From Heterobilharzia americana (taxonomy: Eukaryota > Platyhelminthes > Trematoda > Strigeidida > Schistosomatidae): 64,000 nt of DNA. A program made the translations under genes and the position numbers. The notes under the pieces were generated by a model. The model had not been told where the DNA came from. It ran no database searches and saw only the letters and a list, made by a program, of their open reading frames with translations. How positions within the stretch are numbered: the stretch's first letter is position 1; each line of letters opens with the position of its first letter. The stretch lies in the NCBI GenBank assembly GCA_944470555.2, contig OX104128.1, positions 62,751,257 through 62,815,256 of the forward strand, given 5' to 3'. Positions 1 to 13,700 of this stretch are shown one piece after another.

Positions 1-480
1 CGGCCATTTTGCACGACCGTACAATAGGACAGAACGGACTGAAGCGCAGTGTACTTTTCCTTTGATAGATAATCGGATATCTCGACAGTCAGCGCGTTAT
101 GTGACGCAAGTTGGGAGCAAGTGACAAACGGGCCTTCTCCATCCGAGCTGAGATTTCGTCGGGTTGATGATGATACACTTGACATACGCCAGCGAGACAC
201 ATGCAAACATACTCAAATATTTTCTCAACATGTTCAGAATACCCTGTATTTTGTCAACGTCTTCGCCTAGCAAGACAACATTGTCTGCATACTCAAGGTC
301 AAAGAGATGTTATGCACGGATGAGGTGAATCCCTGCGAGGTCAGGCGTTCGTAAGGTTATGTCTATTGTTTCGTCTATCTCGAAATTAAAAGGGAACGGT
401 GAAAGTGGACATCCCTGACCAGCGCCACCAGCTGTCATCATTTCACTCGACAACTCTCCTTTAAGCTTAACACGGGTGCG

Positions 481-483
<3 letters not shown>

Positions 484-546
<63 letters not shown>
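484..546. repeat. (TA)n microsatellite
   Basis: Uninterrupted TA dinucleotides of about 63 bp lie inside the RT region of LINE copy A. The equivalent tracts in copies B and C are about 57 and 41 bp. Confidence 0.97.
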
Positions 547-549
<3 letters not shown>

Positions 550-1671
550 CTAAAGAGAGGTTTCATTAACGTCACATACTTTATCAGCATTTAACTCACA
601 TTCAGGCACTCACTCCTACGACACTTCAAGATGCCGCCTCCTGGTAAAAAAAACACATGGCAAATATGGTTGCTGCCGGGTAGGTATGTCTGAGTTCCAG
701 AACCTGTCGGAGGGTAAAATTATCGATGCATTGTCGTCCAGCTCTGTTTGGATTTCGCCTGGTTTTCTTGAATTTGACATTCTCGAGCACGACGTAGGCA
801 TCGGGTAACTATGGACCCCAGGATGTTGGATACACTATTCAGATTTTCAGAAGAAGATTTCTCTACTCTATTAGACTGAGATGATCAGTGAAGTAGATCA
901 GTCTGATGGCACTACCTCTGATTCCCACGCACTACGTAATACCTCTGTTACTTTATGTTTAGAGATTTCCAACCTCTATCCTTGGGAACGGGTGACAAAC
1001 TGTTAGATCCTGTTGTTTTACACCGTTTCAGATTCGATACAGCTTTTTCAACTCCAAGGAGAGTTGAAGGACTGACGTATACATCTTATTCAGGCTTAGG
1101 CTGGGTATTGATTAACTGATGGGTTGCTGAGGGACAGTTGAACTGTGTTTCAAAGTGTTATGCCCAACGTTCTGAGAGGTTACCAGAGTTTCAGCATTTT
1201 CGGTGTTGGTTTCACTATCGTTCGCTTCTTGTCAGTGTTCTTAATAAGCTCAACGCTGACACTTTCTCCATGTATCTCACTCACTCACTCTCGCTCTCCA
1301 CCCACCACTGTTCGGGATCGATGTGAAGATGCTAAGTGAACATACTTTTGAGTTGCTTTCGCTCTTCATCGTGGTCAGAGCCAGGCAGCTGGAATTAGTC
1401 TTCGCATCAATGAATTCGTCTGGGTCTCAGAAGTTTAATGATGTTTACTAGTTTTCGAGTTTAGGTTACCACCAGTTGTCTTTACCGCAGTTTCTACAGC
1501 CGACTGAATATCACTCCAGGTTTCATCAGGATGAGCACTGCTGTCACGTTCAGATAAATGCTTAGCTGACTCCCCTCTAAATGCGTTCTTGGTGTCTTCA
1601 TCTACCAATTGAGCACATATAAGCCTCACTGTCTACTGTTTTCGGCGGCCAGTTTGGCTATAAGCACAATA

Positions 1672-2045
1672 ATTCATGGTAAAATAGACGTTTATCTAGC
1701 GTAACGTTGCATCACGAAAGCGAATCAAACATGTTTACTATTTATAGTGGAAATTTGGAATTTTGCACTACGTTGGTGCCTCCAGTGGTGAAAAGAAGTA
1801 TGACTGAAAACGATCCAAACTTCAACACTCTGTACATGTTGGAAAGTGGTATTTTCTTGTTCATTTCATAACTTGTGAAATATTCCGATGCTTTTAATCT
1901 AATTTAATGACCTCTCTTCTGTATCATTCAGCTCCCGTAAAATCTTGTAGATTTTTCAATATATATCAATGTAATGGTGCCTATAAACTGGCTTCTCTCA
2001 TGTTAAGTTACTAATATGCGAATAAAATATTTAATCATGAATTAT
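1672..2045 (+). repeat. Interspersed repeat family R2, nested in LINE copy A
   Basis: The segment is homologous to 54470-54840 in the same orientation, and to the inverted copy at about 13515-13890. Shared landmarks are a start like ataattcatggtaaaataga, a central stretch with the sense of 'gtatgactgaaaac', and an end with an AATAAAA-like signal. No protein is recognised. It interrupts the LINE between its endonuclease and linker regions, so it inserted after the LINE did. Confidence 0.7.
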
Positions 2046-3149
2046 TTGCAAGCTCATACTAGCGCATGCTTGGAGTTCAAACCCCACCTATCCCCCCCCC
2101 TAGCTGTGACTCATAGCAGTGTGATCTATTTGTGTCCATCGTTGGTTTGAAATCAGTGGACGTGATGTGAGACAGTGTCTCTCCTTATGCCTAGAGTCAG
2201 CGCTAGCCAGAAACAAGTGATTGTCGGAACAACATTGCAACGGACGATCACCGTTGTCGGTTCGTTGGCATACGATTCCGTAAATGTCCCCAAGATGCTT
2301 GCCTTTTCGATTAACTCAACCTCCCTACTTGAGCCTTAAAGTCACCTGACGATATGACTACATCTGAACGTTTTGCTTTATGTAGCAAAGTTGACAGCTT
2401 CTCATCGAATTCATCCTTTGCATCATCCGAACTGCAGTCGATGGATGCGTAGGTGGAGATTAAGAATAAACATCGCCTAGTCTCACGATCCTTTGTAGTT
2501 CTTACAGATCTATTTAGTCGAAGAGTACATAGATGGTTGTTGACTGGTATCTAGTCGAGAAACGCACTTCCTGCTCTACAAATCAGTGGAATGCCTCCAG
2601 CAGCGAGTCCACGACAGCTAGTCATTGAGGCCCCGGATACTCATAAGATGAATTTTGAAGATTCACTACTATGGCTAATTGAGGCCAGTTTGATAACCAT
2701 ATTCAGGATCTGTGTGTCTCAGAGACACAGAATAAATCCACGATTTGAGATTTCAGAGTTCAGACTAGCGATGCTTGCTGTTCGATTTAGCATAGATCTC
2801 GAAAGTGGAAATTGTTGGCGAGTGGGGTATTAAGAGAGTAGGAATGAGGTTCCGATGGTGTTAACCACTGCCAATGGTTTGAGAGTAAGAGGATTGGGTA
2901 AGGCCTAAGAGGTTTAATATTAGTATCAGGAGGTGAAGGCAAAGAAGACAGAGATGAGGGGATTGGTTTTGTTTGATCGGGTCTTGCGTACTACTGGAAG
3001 CGTGCTGGCGGTTATCACTTCCCGGATGCCCATACCATGAAAGGATATTTTCATCTTAAGGTACCTGAAAGAGAAAACAAGTTGTGTGACCCCAAAGCCT
3101 TTCGGACATCTGCTTGAGGCCTGTTGCACAGCCTTTTGTAAATTATTGT

Positions 3150-3545
3150 TTTGATGACGAACAGAGAGGACCCATACTGCCGGTACCTGAAGACAGTGTG
3201 GCGGTGAGGTCAACCTTTTATAACCCACCCCGCTCTTCCCAGTGGGAAAGCAACATCAGCATGGCACTGTTGGTCATCCAAGGTAAACACCTTACTGCTG
3301 TCACACCCCACCTAGATAGCAGCAGAACAATTGCAACCTCAGACCCACATCATAGTGTAGTAATTTACATTACAATGGTAACTGCTTTTCGTCTCACCAC
3401 TAACCAACAGACTTATCTGGGATAGTTGAACCTTGAGGAAACAAGAGCCCCACTAGCATAACTCTGTGGGTCATTGTGATAGGCAAGCCCGACTATCAAA
3501 TCAAGGTAGCAGCTATCAATATTATAGCGTGGCTTGATAAAGTGA
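3150..3545 (+). repeat. Interspersed repeat family R1 copy
   Basis: The segment is homologous to 17490-17885 (+), its duplicate at 38973-39368, and the reverse strand of 12555-12815. The conserved part reads as a short peptide of the form MALLVIxGKxLTxVTP in every copy, followed by a conserved 'gggtcattgtgat' stretch. Weaker similarity extends upstream to about 2990. No known domain is recognised. It is probably a non-autonomous or truncated mobile element. Confidence 0.65.
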
Positions 3546-4544
3546 TATGTGCTAAAGAGAATGAAATCACCTTGTAATTTATTGGACTCAATTTACGACT
3601 TTTGTAATCCCGAATAATGATCAAGATGACTGACACATTTATCGTACTACAAATTGTATCGTTTGATCAAATAAAAATGTTGCATATAAGCAATGAATGA
3701 AGCTCGAAATAACATGGATAAGAATTACATCCCAAGAAACGTACAGGCGAAGGTCATAAGATAGACAATAACTTCCAACCAGTTTATGTAGGGCTGCCTT
3801 ACTGTCTACCATATCAGAACTGAAGACCCAGTGGTTAATGGTTTAACAAATATATCAACAAAGTGAAGCTCTACGTTCTTTGTGCTTTATGCAACTAATC
3901 AGAAAGGACTACCCGTCTTTGGATTGGTGAGATAAATCCATGAGTACCATTTCCATTATGAAGGCATTGTTAAGGATGGATATATCCCCTAATCTTTAAA
4001 CTTACTATTTGTACAATCTGAACCATTTTGGCTTCCGCTCTTTTTTCCGTAAGTGGGTTACAACATTTCATATAACCCTCTAGTACTCAGATTGGCTCCT
4101 GTCTCTTTTAATGTACTAATTATCTCTTGTCTTTCAATATCATTGTAACTTCTATATATGATGAGTGTTTTTTATTAAAAGAGGTCTTCGGTTCGAGATA
4201 CTATAAACTCAATTGAAAACATCTTTTGATTTCACTCTGTTGATCTTTCGGATTAAATTGTTTCAAGCCTCGGACTCCTAATCGATAATTATTCTCGTTT
4301 CGTTCTCGCAACTCCATTTGGCAACAGATATGGTGATCTACACAGAATTTACTCGGCAGAGAAATACATGTGAGTGTGCTAAGAAAATGATTTGCTCTAC
4401 AAACACAGGTAGGAATTGTTGATTACTAAATAACGGACAGGTGAACATAGTCGAGTAATATTTTACAAATAAATATATAAGCATTCAGCACTTCTTATAT
4501 GTTGTTTTCAGTAGACGTAAAGTTAGACAATATTTTGAACGTAC

Positions 4545-4745
4545 TTGAGTAAATCGAACATCATTCAACTTAAGCATCAAATCATGTATCAAGTCATAAA
4601 GGTTCCGTAAGCGACGAATAGAATGGGTTTCCTTTTGACTGTTGGTCACAGAATTTGTATAAGGTGTACAGGCAGTATTGGATTCATCGTTTTCTTTGTT
4701 ATCATTGGCTATATCAACAGAATTCTGGAGATTTGGAATTTTCAC
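4545..4745 (-). CDS. Host gene exon 10 (last exon seen)
   Basis: This is a 201-nt open exon, phase 0 at both ends. It is preceded by a cctcaag acceptor and followed by a gtacgt donor. It encodes 67 residues: an Asn/Thr-rich linker, then a helical Arg/Leu-rich part (SIRRLRNLYDLIHDLMLKL). Membership of the same gene is inferred from strand, phase and style. Confidence 0.6.
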
Positions 4746-7700
4746 CTTGAGGATTAATTAGTAAAACAGATATGGCATTAATAACGAATTGCTTACAAAG
4801 GATAATACAGTGACTCTAAAGGTCAGCTGAGCAACAACTCAAGTGACCAATCAGATTTCTCCATTTCCCGAAAATTTCCTTTCCAAGCCAGGATGGAGAA
4901 ACCTGACTGGTTATTTCGATCGTTAATAGAGTGGTCGCCCGGATAATAAGTATTTAGTCTGCTAAGGTATGTGTATAATTTTATCAACAGATTTTTACAA
5001 TTCAGCTTCACATCGACTAAAGGAAAAAATAAAGTCCCTATCATAATGTTTCCAAACTTATATAATAAAATGTTAGATGATTTCAAAGCCTCTACAAAGC
5101 AGTAAATAAGTTCAGACATATAATGATGCTAAAAAGTACAAAATTTATTATGCTTTTAAGTTGAAGTGTATCGATAATTAATAGTGCATGAATTTTTTTC
5201 CCCATAAAGTACACCTACTCCTTTGGTTTGTGCTTCCAAATGATCTGAATCGTCTAGTATGTAACGAACTTTTTTGCTTGCAACCTTGAAGCTACTAATG
5301 ATGTCGAGCAGGCTACAAACATACATACACACAAACTGTTTTCTGAATATTTTGATTTCCTAAGGAAACCAGTGCCAAATTTTACCGGTGGATATCTACT
5401 TAATTGAGTCATTCTCATCAGAGACTGGGTATTTTACAAGTACTTGATTTCACTATACAGTGACTAGATTATTTTATTTAGTTAACGCTTGACTTTAAAA
5501 ACTGATTATTGAATATAAAAAGTAAAGTAAATCCCACAGAATATAAGTAAAATAGTGAAAACAAATAATTAAGTAAACAATATCAAGGGGTACAATAAAA
5601 TGTCAGATAGTGAAGGAAATATTACCCAATGATGGAGAAGTGTTGGGACTAGGAGACTATGATAGAAGAGTTATCGATTCAGAGATACAATACTCCATGC
5701 TTCCAGAGAACTCTGAGATACTGTCTCAAATTCAGACTGAATTCGTCACTTTCAGTAAGCACTGACGACTGAAGTCTAGATGTCATGCATCGAACTGATG
5801 CCTTGAGCATAGCTGCATGACTTAACTACGTAATCAAAGTTTTATGTGGGTTTTATAACCCCACGTATTTTCCTACCTTTTTATTGTTACACTTTTTAGT
5901 TCAGTAGAACACAGGAAAACACTACAAGACACTGATTACCAATGTTTCTGGACAAAAACTAACTTGAGCAAAGTTTCTCCACCGCACTACCATCACCTTG
6001 GTAATAGTCTGTCTTCCAACATTGTTTACAAAACACCTTTTTTATTTAACCATACAGCTCATGCAAAAATGTTCTATAGATCGTTTTATCGCTTATTCCT
6101 AAAATAAGTCACAAAAAATGCATGTCTCCTGATAACTCCATGCATTTCAAATCTTAGATGTATTGCATAGCAAAATATAACACCTAGTTTTCACCAATGT
6201 ATTCATTAGACCGGTTTATCATCTTTTTGATGCGTGTTAGAGACTGTATTATTCCACAGTTACTAATATAGAACCTTGAAATATTATTACTGAGTACTGG
6301 TTCAAAGTGTTACACTTTAAAGGGTAACATGCAACAAACGATAAAGCAAAAAATAAAACAGAAATAACGTGCTCGAATGCTGTAGAAATTGTCAAAATAA
6401 AAAAAGAAAGAGGAGATAAAGAATACAAGGTAACAGCAACTAAGATGAAGATAGTGTTCATAGATCTGTGCCATTTTGACACATTCTGTTACGTACAATA
6501 ACTTAAATCTCCAGTCATCAATATGTATTGTCTGGTGGAGATCAACACTAAGTTTCGTATACAAGAGACATTAGAACTCACTGAATTAACTTGTTCATGA
6601 CAATTTTCACATTCACGTTTGGTCCTAACAAACTGTTCATTCAATTGATTTAAATCGAACTGCAGTTTTTCACGTATCGACAAAGATGCATCCAACCTTT
6701 TGATCAGTTCGTTGATCTGATTATTTAAACGCTAAAGAAGAATAGTAAATTATAGAGAAATGTTTATAAACTTAATCGTGAAAATATGACTAACAGTAAT
6801 TGAAACGTGGAGAACATTCGTAAGCAATCAGTTGAAGTTGCTACTGATTGGCTTAGACACTCGAGTATCAGAGAGATTATATCAGAATATAATGGATTTT
6901 CGTCTTATTCTATCAATAAAGGTTTGCACAGCCAAATATCGGTACTTTTTTCCAACAAAGCGATTTAACAAAGAAGGCTTTCCTTGGTTGCTTCATAGGA
7001 TTGCAGTTCATCCGACTAAGCTGAACGTTTATTGGTAAGTAACAGGGAAAACCGTGAGGAAATATGCATCCCCTCTAAGTTTCGATTCCCAGCTAGTTAA
7101 ATCAACCACTTGTACAATCCAACTACGATTACATGATGGTATTTTTATCATTAGTTTTCGATATACTTTATGCTTTAGTTACTAAAATTTCATCCAGAAT
7201 ACCATCCTGGTGACTAATTTGTGTATATACATACACGTATATATTAGGACGATGAGTAAAACAAGGGTTAATTCACACATAAATATACAGAGAAACATAA
7301 GTAAATTAACAGCTTTCGAATAAGATTATAATGATGAAGATAAACAGTAACCTCGATCTCCGCATCTTTTCGGCAAAGCTCTTCATGATTTAGTTGATTT
7401 TCTTTCTAGAAAAAAAAAGATGAGATCTTTTCGAAGTTGTTAACTTACCTCACGCTGAGCTTCAGCCATTTCACATTTATCCTTTAACGTTGATAACTCT
7501 TTCTAAAACAGAAGAGAAGAAAATGGCACTAGTTGTTAGAAGAAGAATAAAATGGACAGGAAGCCCAGGTTGAAGGGAAAATCTGATGGCTCCCTAAAAA
7601 GGTGAATCTATGGGAAGCCAACTTGGAATAGACTATACACTCACTTCCAAAGTTAGCTACAGCTGAGCAAAAAAGGAACCTTATTCTTTCGCTCTGCATG

Positions 7701-10700
7701 AGAATCAGAGGAATATGCATTAATGACATAACAGACGAAGAGTTGGAACACCTTCGAGTAGTATTTCTTCAGAATGACTAACCCACAAGATTCACAGCAA
7801 AAAAGCATGAAGCCAAAACAGCGAAAAGAACAAGTTCTTACTGTTCCTAAGAAAATCATATTCATGAACACTAAATTCAAAGGAGACAATACAGCAGAAG
7901 TACTGAAGAGTCGTTTTTCTAAAGCATTCAAGAAAACACTGCGAATGGTCTTCTCTAGTTGACAGTTGATTCAAGTCGGGGAAGTAAAAACTAACTTAAG
8001 GACTGGGATTTTTTCAGTAGGATGGAGGCAGTTGGTGGGATGCTCTGGACCTAGGTTTCGTGCCAGTTAGCAAGGTGTAGAGGTTGCAAATACGCCTCGA
8101 TGGTGAGTCCCAAAGATATGATAACTAAAAAACACAGTATGATAGCGATTACTGCATTATGAAATATTTTCCTCGTCTTTGTTTAGTTTGTGCAGGTCAA
8201 CATGTGGGTCACTTCATAGATTGCCATGGGCACATCAAGCTTCTTATTGATTGTGGGTTTCTGCTAATATCCAATTTATCACTGTTACATCTTATTTAAA
8301 ATACAAACTTGGTACAGCATGCGGACCAAGAGATGGGCTACACAAAGTAGTGTAGAAACACTAAGAAGATAAAAACGTGACACAGAAAGCGTAGACAATC
8401 AACGGAAACAAAAACAAAAATAGGTTGTTAGAAAAGCTATCTGAAAAATACATCGAAGGAACCATTCACTGCCTTTGTCCGCTTCTCAAGGATAGAAAAA
8501 ACTAGAAAACTGTAGCATGATAACTATTGACTTCGATTCTGAATCATGTCTTCTGTCATCTCAAACCTCTGGGTTCCATGATATTTCGGACTGCATGCAG
8601 AAGTGAGGCGTCTACAGATGCAACCCAAAACATATATCTTAGAGTGCTTCGTCATACAGTGACCACCTTTTCGCTTCCTCCAACTAGTCACAAGACAACC
8701 GAATATTGAAATATTTGGGGACCAGTCAGCTGACATATGCAACATATTTAAAAGTCGCCGAAGCTGGTGTTCCAAGATAATCTCACTCAATAAAGAAAGA
8801 CCTACATCACGCCATACTACATACCGCCTCACCTCAGAATTATTTTCACAGGGTGCGGGCAGTCCTGTGAGGACAACGGTAATCTAAAATTCAGAGTTAT
8901 CGGTCTCTACAACTCGAAGAGGCTGAAGAGGTTTCACAAGTGCAGAGCGGAAACGCTTGCATTGATGCGTTGTACAACTAAGTTCTTACAGCAAGGCCAG
9001 TGTTACGATGTCGCAAAGGCGATCCAGATTAGTTTAGACCTGAATATTACTCGGTTTGGTATGTAGACATAATACTAGGTAACCGGCTCGCTTACACTAA
9101 CACTCTTAGAACGACAATTTCGATGGCCACCAAAACGCAAGATGAAACTAGGACATATTGACGCACGGTCATAATCCATTCTGGTGCTCAAGAAGAAGCA
9201 GGAGTCCTGAACACACCCACTTCATTGGCAGACGATTACAATATTATGTATTTGAGACCAGGTTTCACTGGTAGAGAAAGGACGTCAGTTAACACCATGG
9301 TAACGGTTGTGCCGGAATTTAATGCTGGCTAAAACAGGTTATGGTGTGGCGCAAACCTGCAGATATTCCTAACAGTTGACCTGAGACTGACCTATCCCCA
9401 GTTATCACTCAAAGCAACCTGCTTTGTGCATGGATCGTTGACCTGTATGTACAAGTCCCTGACTAGCACTACGACATCTACTGACCGCACATGGTCTGGT
9501 AGAGGTTAGTCAACTGATAGTAGAACTCACCCTTAACTACATCTGGGTTGCAGCCAGTCGGAAAATAGGTAGGTATAACGAAAAGATGATGTTTCCCTTA
9601 CTAGTTATTTCTTATTCGAATTGAACCTCTTACCCAAGCAGTACACAGACGAAAGTTGATGATTAAGTAGATTGGCGTAACCCGGCCCTGGTACTTGGTG
9701 TGGCACAAAGAGCAGCAAGATTGCCTGCTGATACCACAAACTTTACAGATAATCTCAAGATAGACACATCTTTTGAGCTGGCGGATGGGGTAGCACCTCA
9801 TGGGGTGGGATCTTGTATGCAAATCTCTGAAATATAACAAACATCGATGCTGGAGCTTTTCAGAATACTGGCCAAACCTCTCTGTTTCTAGATCTAGGTC
9901 TGAAAGTTAGTGACCAGCCGAAACGGTCAGCATGGTTTCAGAATAGTCCCATTAGATGTCGCAGTGAATAATTGTTTTAAGAGAGGCACTGTTAGGGGTA
10001 CTGAAAAGACACAAACAGGCCAGAACTTTAGTCGGTGATGAGTTACTAAATGAAAAAAAGATACGGATAGTGACAGATCGGGAGATTATAATGATTAGGT
10101 AATGTTATTGTGGTATAACGACAATAAATGGAATGATTGAGTAGCAACTTCGTTTTCTGGTGAGTTGGATTTCTTGTAGTAGAAATTGGTGAGCTCTCTA
10201 TGAGCCTCATTATTTATCTTAATTCACTCAGTTTGTCAGACTGAGTTATCACAAGAGTATTTCTCTGACTAGGATTTACAGCGACTGAGCCCAGTCAGAG
10301 GAAATCATAACTGATTCCTAAATACCAGTCAACACTTCAGTTAATCTAGTTAGTAATCCTCGGCTACCACCCTTGAATATCTCTGGTGCAACAACGTTGA
10401 GGGTTTGGTGCCCTTCCTTGTTCCAGGCTGCTTACAGCCTTCTCAACTTCTATTTCAATGTACCAACTAGACATCGAGCAACCAAAGACTGGCTCCAGAC
10501 CGGTTGGACTCTTCCTCGAAATATTTTTTTCCACTGCTTCAGTCACCTCCTCTGCGAGTGATGCACAGACTCATGCTTTGGTGTTATAACGTCCCTAAAC
10601 AATGTCTTTTGCACTTATTTTTTAATGAATCTTAATAACTGCCTATTGTTACGTATCGCCTTTGCCTTTGCCATCTCTTTAGCCATAGCTGTCCATCACT

Positions 10701-13700
10701 GTCAATGGTCATTGCATAGACTCTCTGTCAACCCACACTTGAGCTGCTTCCACTCTTCATTGTAGTCTGAGCCTGTAGGAATACGTTCGCATGCATCTAC
10801 AATTTCAGAAGTTTTTTGTAACATTTTTAAGGGTTATTTTGGGCCTAAAATGTTGTTTGATAGACAGAAAATAGATGACGTTAGACTTTCTTAGAACGGC
10901 TGATGATATAGTCTCATTTTGATAACTGTCTAGTCAGTTCTTTTATGAAACCAAACTTGGAATCCTCGTCATCAAGTCATGTTCAAAAGGATCTTTCAAT
11001 AGTAATTGTAATCTCTGATCGATTACGTTCCCCAAGGGGTGTCAAAATAAGTGAAAATTTATGTTTAACTAATGCGGTATACACAGAACTTACTTCATGC
11101 GTGGATTTCATTGCAGCAATCAGTTTGTCTGATCGTAATTTTTCATTTCCAAGTGCAAAAATCAAATGTCGAGCAGAATTTAGGCGATCTGTTAACTTAG
11201 CATAAGATTCTTCTTTAGATGAATGATCATGGAGATTAGTACACTCTTTCATAGGCGTTCTACAAGTTGCATTCCCGTGATCGAAAGTAGGACTGACAGA
11301 CGCAGATAAATTTTCAGCATCAGCTTGAATCTTTAGGTTACTCTGAGGAGATCGATCCCATAGGGCCTATTAAGATTTGAAGTAACAATGAGGGAATGTC
11401 AAAGTGAAGCAACAGAATAAAACACAACAAGCAGCCAACGTTCAAAAAATATACCTTAAAATATACATTTCCGGTTGCAAAATAATATTGACAATAGTGT
11501 AGAATATCATTTCTTTCTGCCATATAAAGTCTCAGACAAACAAAAGCTATCTCAGACAGTAATTTATTTTTTCAAGATTTCAGCTGCTCTTTATATCATT
11601 TTTGTTAGTCAGCTGTTACATAAATTAGTTAAGTCCATGCTCTTATAAAGCTTTCAATAATTGTTAATACTTGGCCATTCGCTTAGGAGGTTTCTGTAGA
11701 ACTGATTGATTTGGAGTCTTTTTACAACGGACCAGGATTAATCAGAGGACCACTGAAAACCTGAAAGCACTGAACAGTTGATTCGTGCTAGTTAAAAACT
11801 CCTCAGTAATGTACACCCATGCCCCTATGAAAAATCGACTCACGACTATAACTTCCCATAGTAGGCATGTCATTACTTAGCCACTGGGTCTGAATTTAAT
11901 GGCTTACGATCTCCAACTCCGAGATGAACTTTCCAACCAAGTCGGGTGTGTAGACAAATACTCATCGATGGTAAAGGACAATAGTTGCACGGCTTCACAA
12001 ATCAACAGGAATTCGGAATGTGGACCACTGAATTCCAACTCAGTGGCAACATGCTCATTGTGAAATCTGACGGTCCTGAGTTCGACTCATCACATAGTTG
12101 TGAGTGCATACTAGTGAGAAATCCCGAACTAGGACGAAATATCTGTTCAGTAATCTTCGGTTTTCAATGGTTCTCTGGTTGATTTCGTTCATTGAAAAAA
12201 AAAATGAAATATTTAAGTGTTTCAACTCATGGTAAGAATCACTGTTTACTCCTTTGACATACGTTCACTGAATACGTTATTTCAATCTTTGGCAACACTT
12301 TATCAAGAAACGAAAAGCAAATACCAGACTTGCAAGCTTCCGTGCAGTAAGCAATGAGTCAAAGCTATTTTGCCAGAGCTAATCACACTACGTGGCTGCC
12401 TAAACCTCAGTAGGTGAAGAGCGGTGCTCGAACCCATGACCCACTGGTTGGAAGTCAGCTGCCCGACTCAATGAGCTTCAGAAAGATGAGTAGGCATTCT
12501 GATTACAAATGCACTGTCAACTTGGGATGGATTTCTAGATATTATCAAACCTATTTCCAAAAAGACCCGACGTTGATGTGGTGGTTGGGCTTGCATATCA
12601 CAATGACCCAACGAACTATTCCTGTGGATAACTTGTTCCATCGATGAGGGTCTGGCGGCAAAGTCAAACTGCTGCTAGCTGGATGGAATGTGACGACAGT
12701 AAGGTATTTCTTTTGGATGACCAGAAGTGCCACGCTGATGTCACCTTCCAAACGGGAAGACGGGGCATACAAAAGATCAGCCCAAAAAGCCACACTCCTC
12801 CCAACCCCAAGCGGCATACTGATAATTGCATAGTCGGATAAAAAAACAACAAACTAAAATCTCAAAATTGTCAAAATGCCATGTGTGATCAGCCTTAAGC
12901 AGATGTCGCCTTACGAGTATCCGGGGACTCAATGACTAGCTGTCGTGGACTCGCTGCTGGAGGCATTCCACTGATTTGTAGAGCAGGAAGTGCATTTCTC
13001 GACTAGATACCAGTCAACAACCATCTATGTACTCTTCGACTAAATAGATCTGTAAGAACTACAAAGGATCGTGAGACTAGGCGATGTTTATTCTTAATCT
13101 CCACCTACGCATCCATCGACTGCAGTTCGGATGATGCAAAGGATGAATTCGATGAGAAGCTGTCAACTTTGCTACATAAAGCAAAACGTTCAGATGTAGT
13201 CATATCGTCAGGTGACTTTAAGGCTCAAGTAGGGAGGTTGAGTTAATCGAAAAGGCAAGCATCTTGGGGACATTTACGGAATCGTATGCCAACGAACCGA
13301 CAACGGTGATCGTCCGTTGCAATGTTGTTCCGACAATCACTTGTTTCTGGCTAGCGCTGACTCTAGGCATAAGGAGAGACACTGTCTCACAACACGTCCA
13401 CTGATTTCAAACCAACGATGGACACAAATAGATCACACTGCTATGAGTCACAGCTAGGGGGGGGATAGGTGGGGTTTGAACTCCAAGCATGCGCTAGTAT
13501 GAGCTTGCAAATAATTCATGATTAAATATTTTATTCGCATATTAGTAACTTAACATGAGAGAAGCCAGTTTATAGGCACCATTACATTGATATATGTTGA
13601 AAAATCTACAAGATTTTACGGGAGCTGAATGATACAGAAGAGAGGTCATTAAATTAGATTAAAAGCATCGGAATATTTCACAAGTTATGAAATGAACAAG

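Larger units (their letters stand above)
1..2640 (-). mobile_element. RTE-like LINE relic, copy A, with nested insertion
   Basis: This is the reverse copy of the LINE at 12911-15990. Read on the minus strand, an endonuclease piece lies at about 2130-2640, the linker piece at 1435-1629, and the RT piece at about 1-480, where a GQGCPLSPF motif and a YADN catalytic box can be read. The frame is broken by stops and shifts. Between the endonuclease and the linker sits an unrelated repeat (about 1672-2045) also found at 54 kb. It cannot make protein. Confidence 0.75.
1..2645 (-). repeat. Inverted-repeat arm A (reverse copy of 12911-15549)
   Basis: The reverse complement of this stretch matches 12911-15549 almost perfectly. 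Differences seen are a few single bases (for example one near 2165 and one giving Ser versus Pro in a decayed reading frame) and the length of the TA tract. Position 1 pairs with 15549 and the match stops near 2645/12911. The arm is cut by the window start, so the true inverted copy may be longer. Its content is a decayed RTE-like LINE running leftwards. Confidence 0.93.

Noticed and set aside
3114..3425. 103-residue plus-strand frame as a gene
   Set aside because: It lies in repeat family R1, which recurs elsewhere with stops; treated as a mobile element relic.
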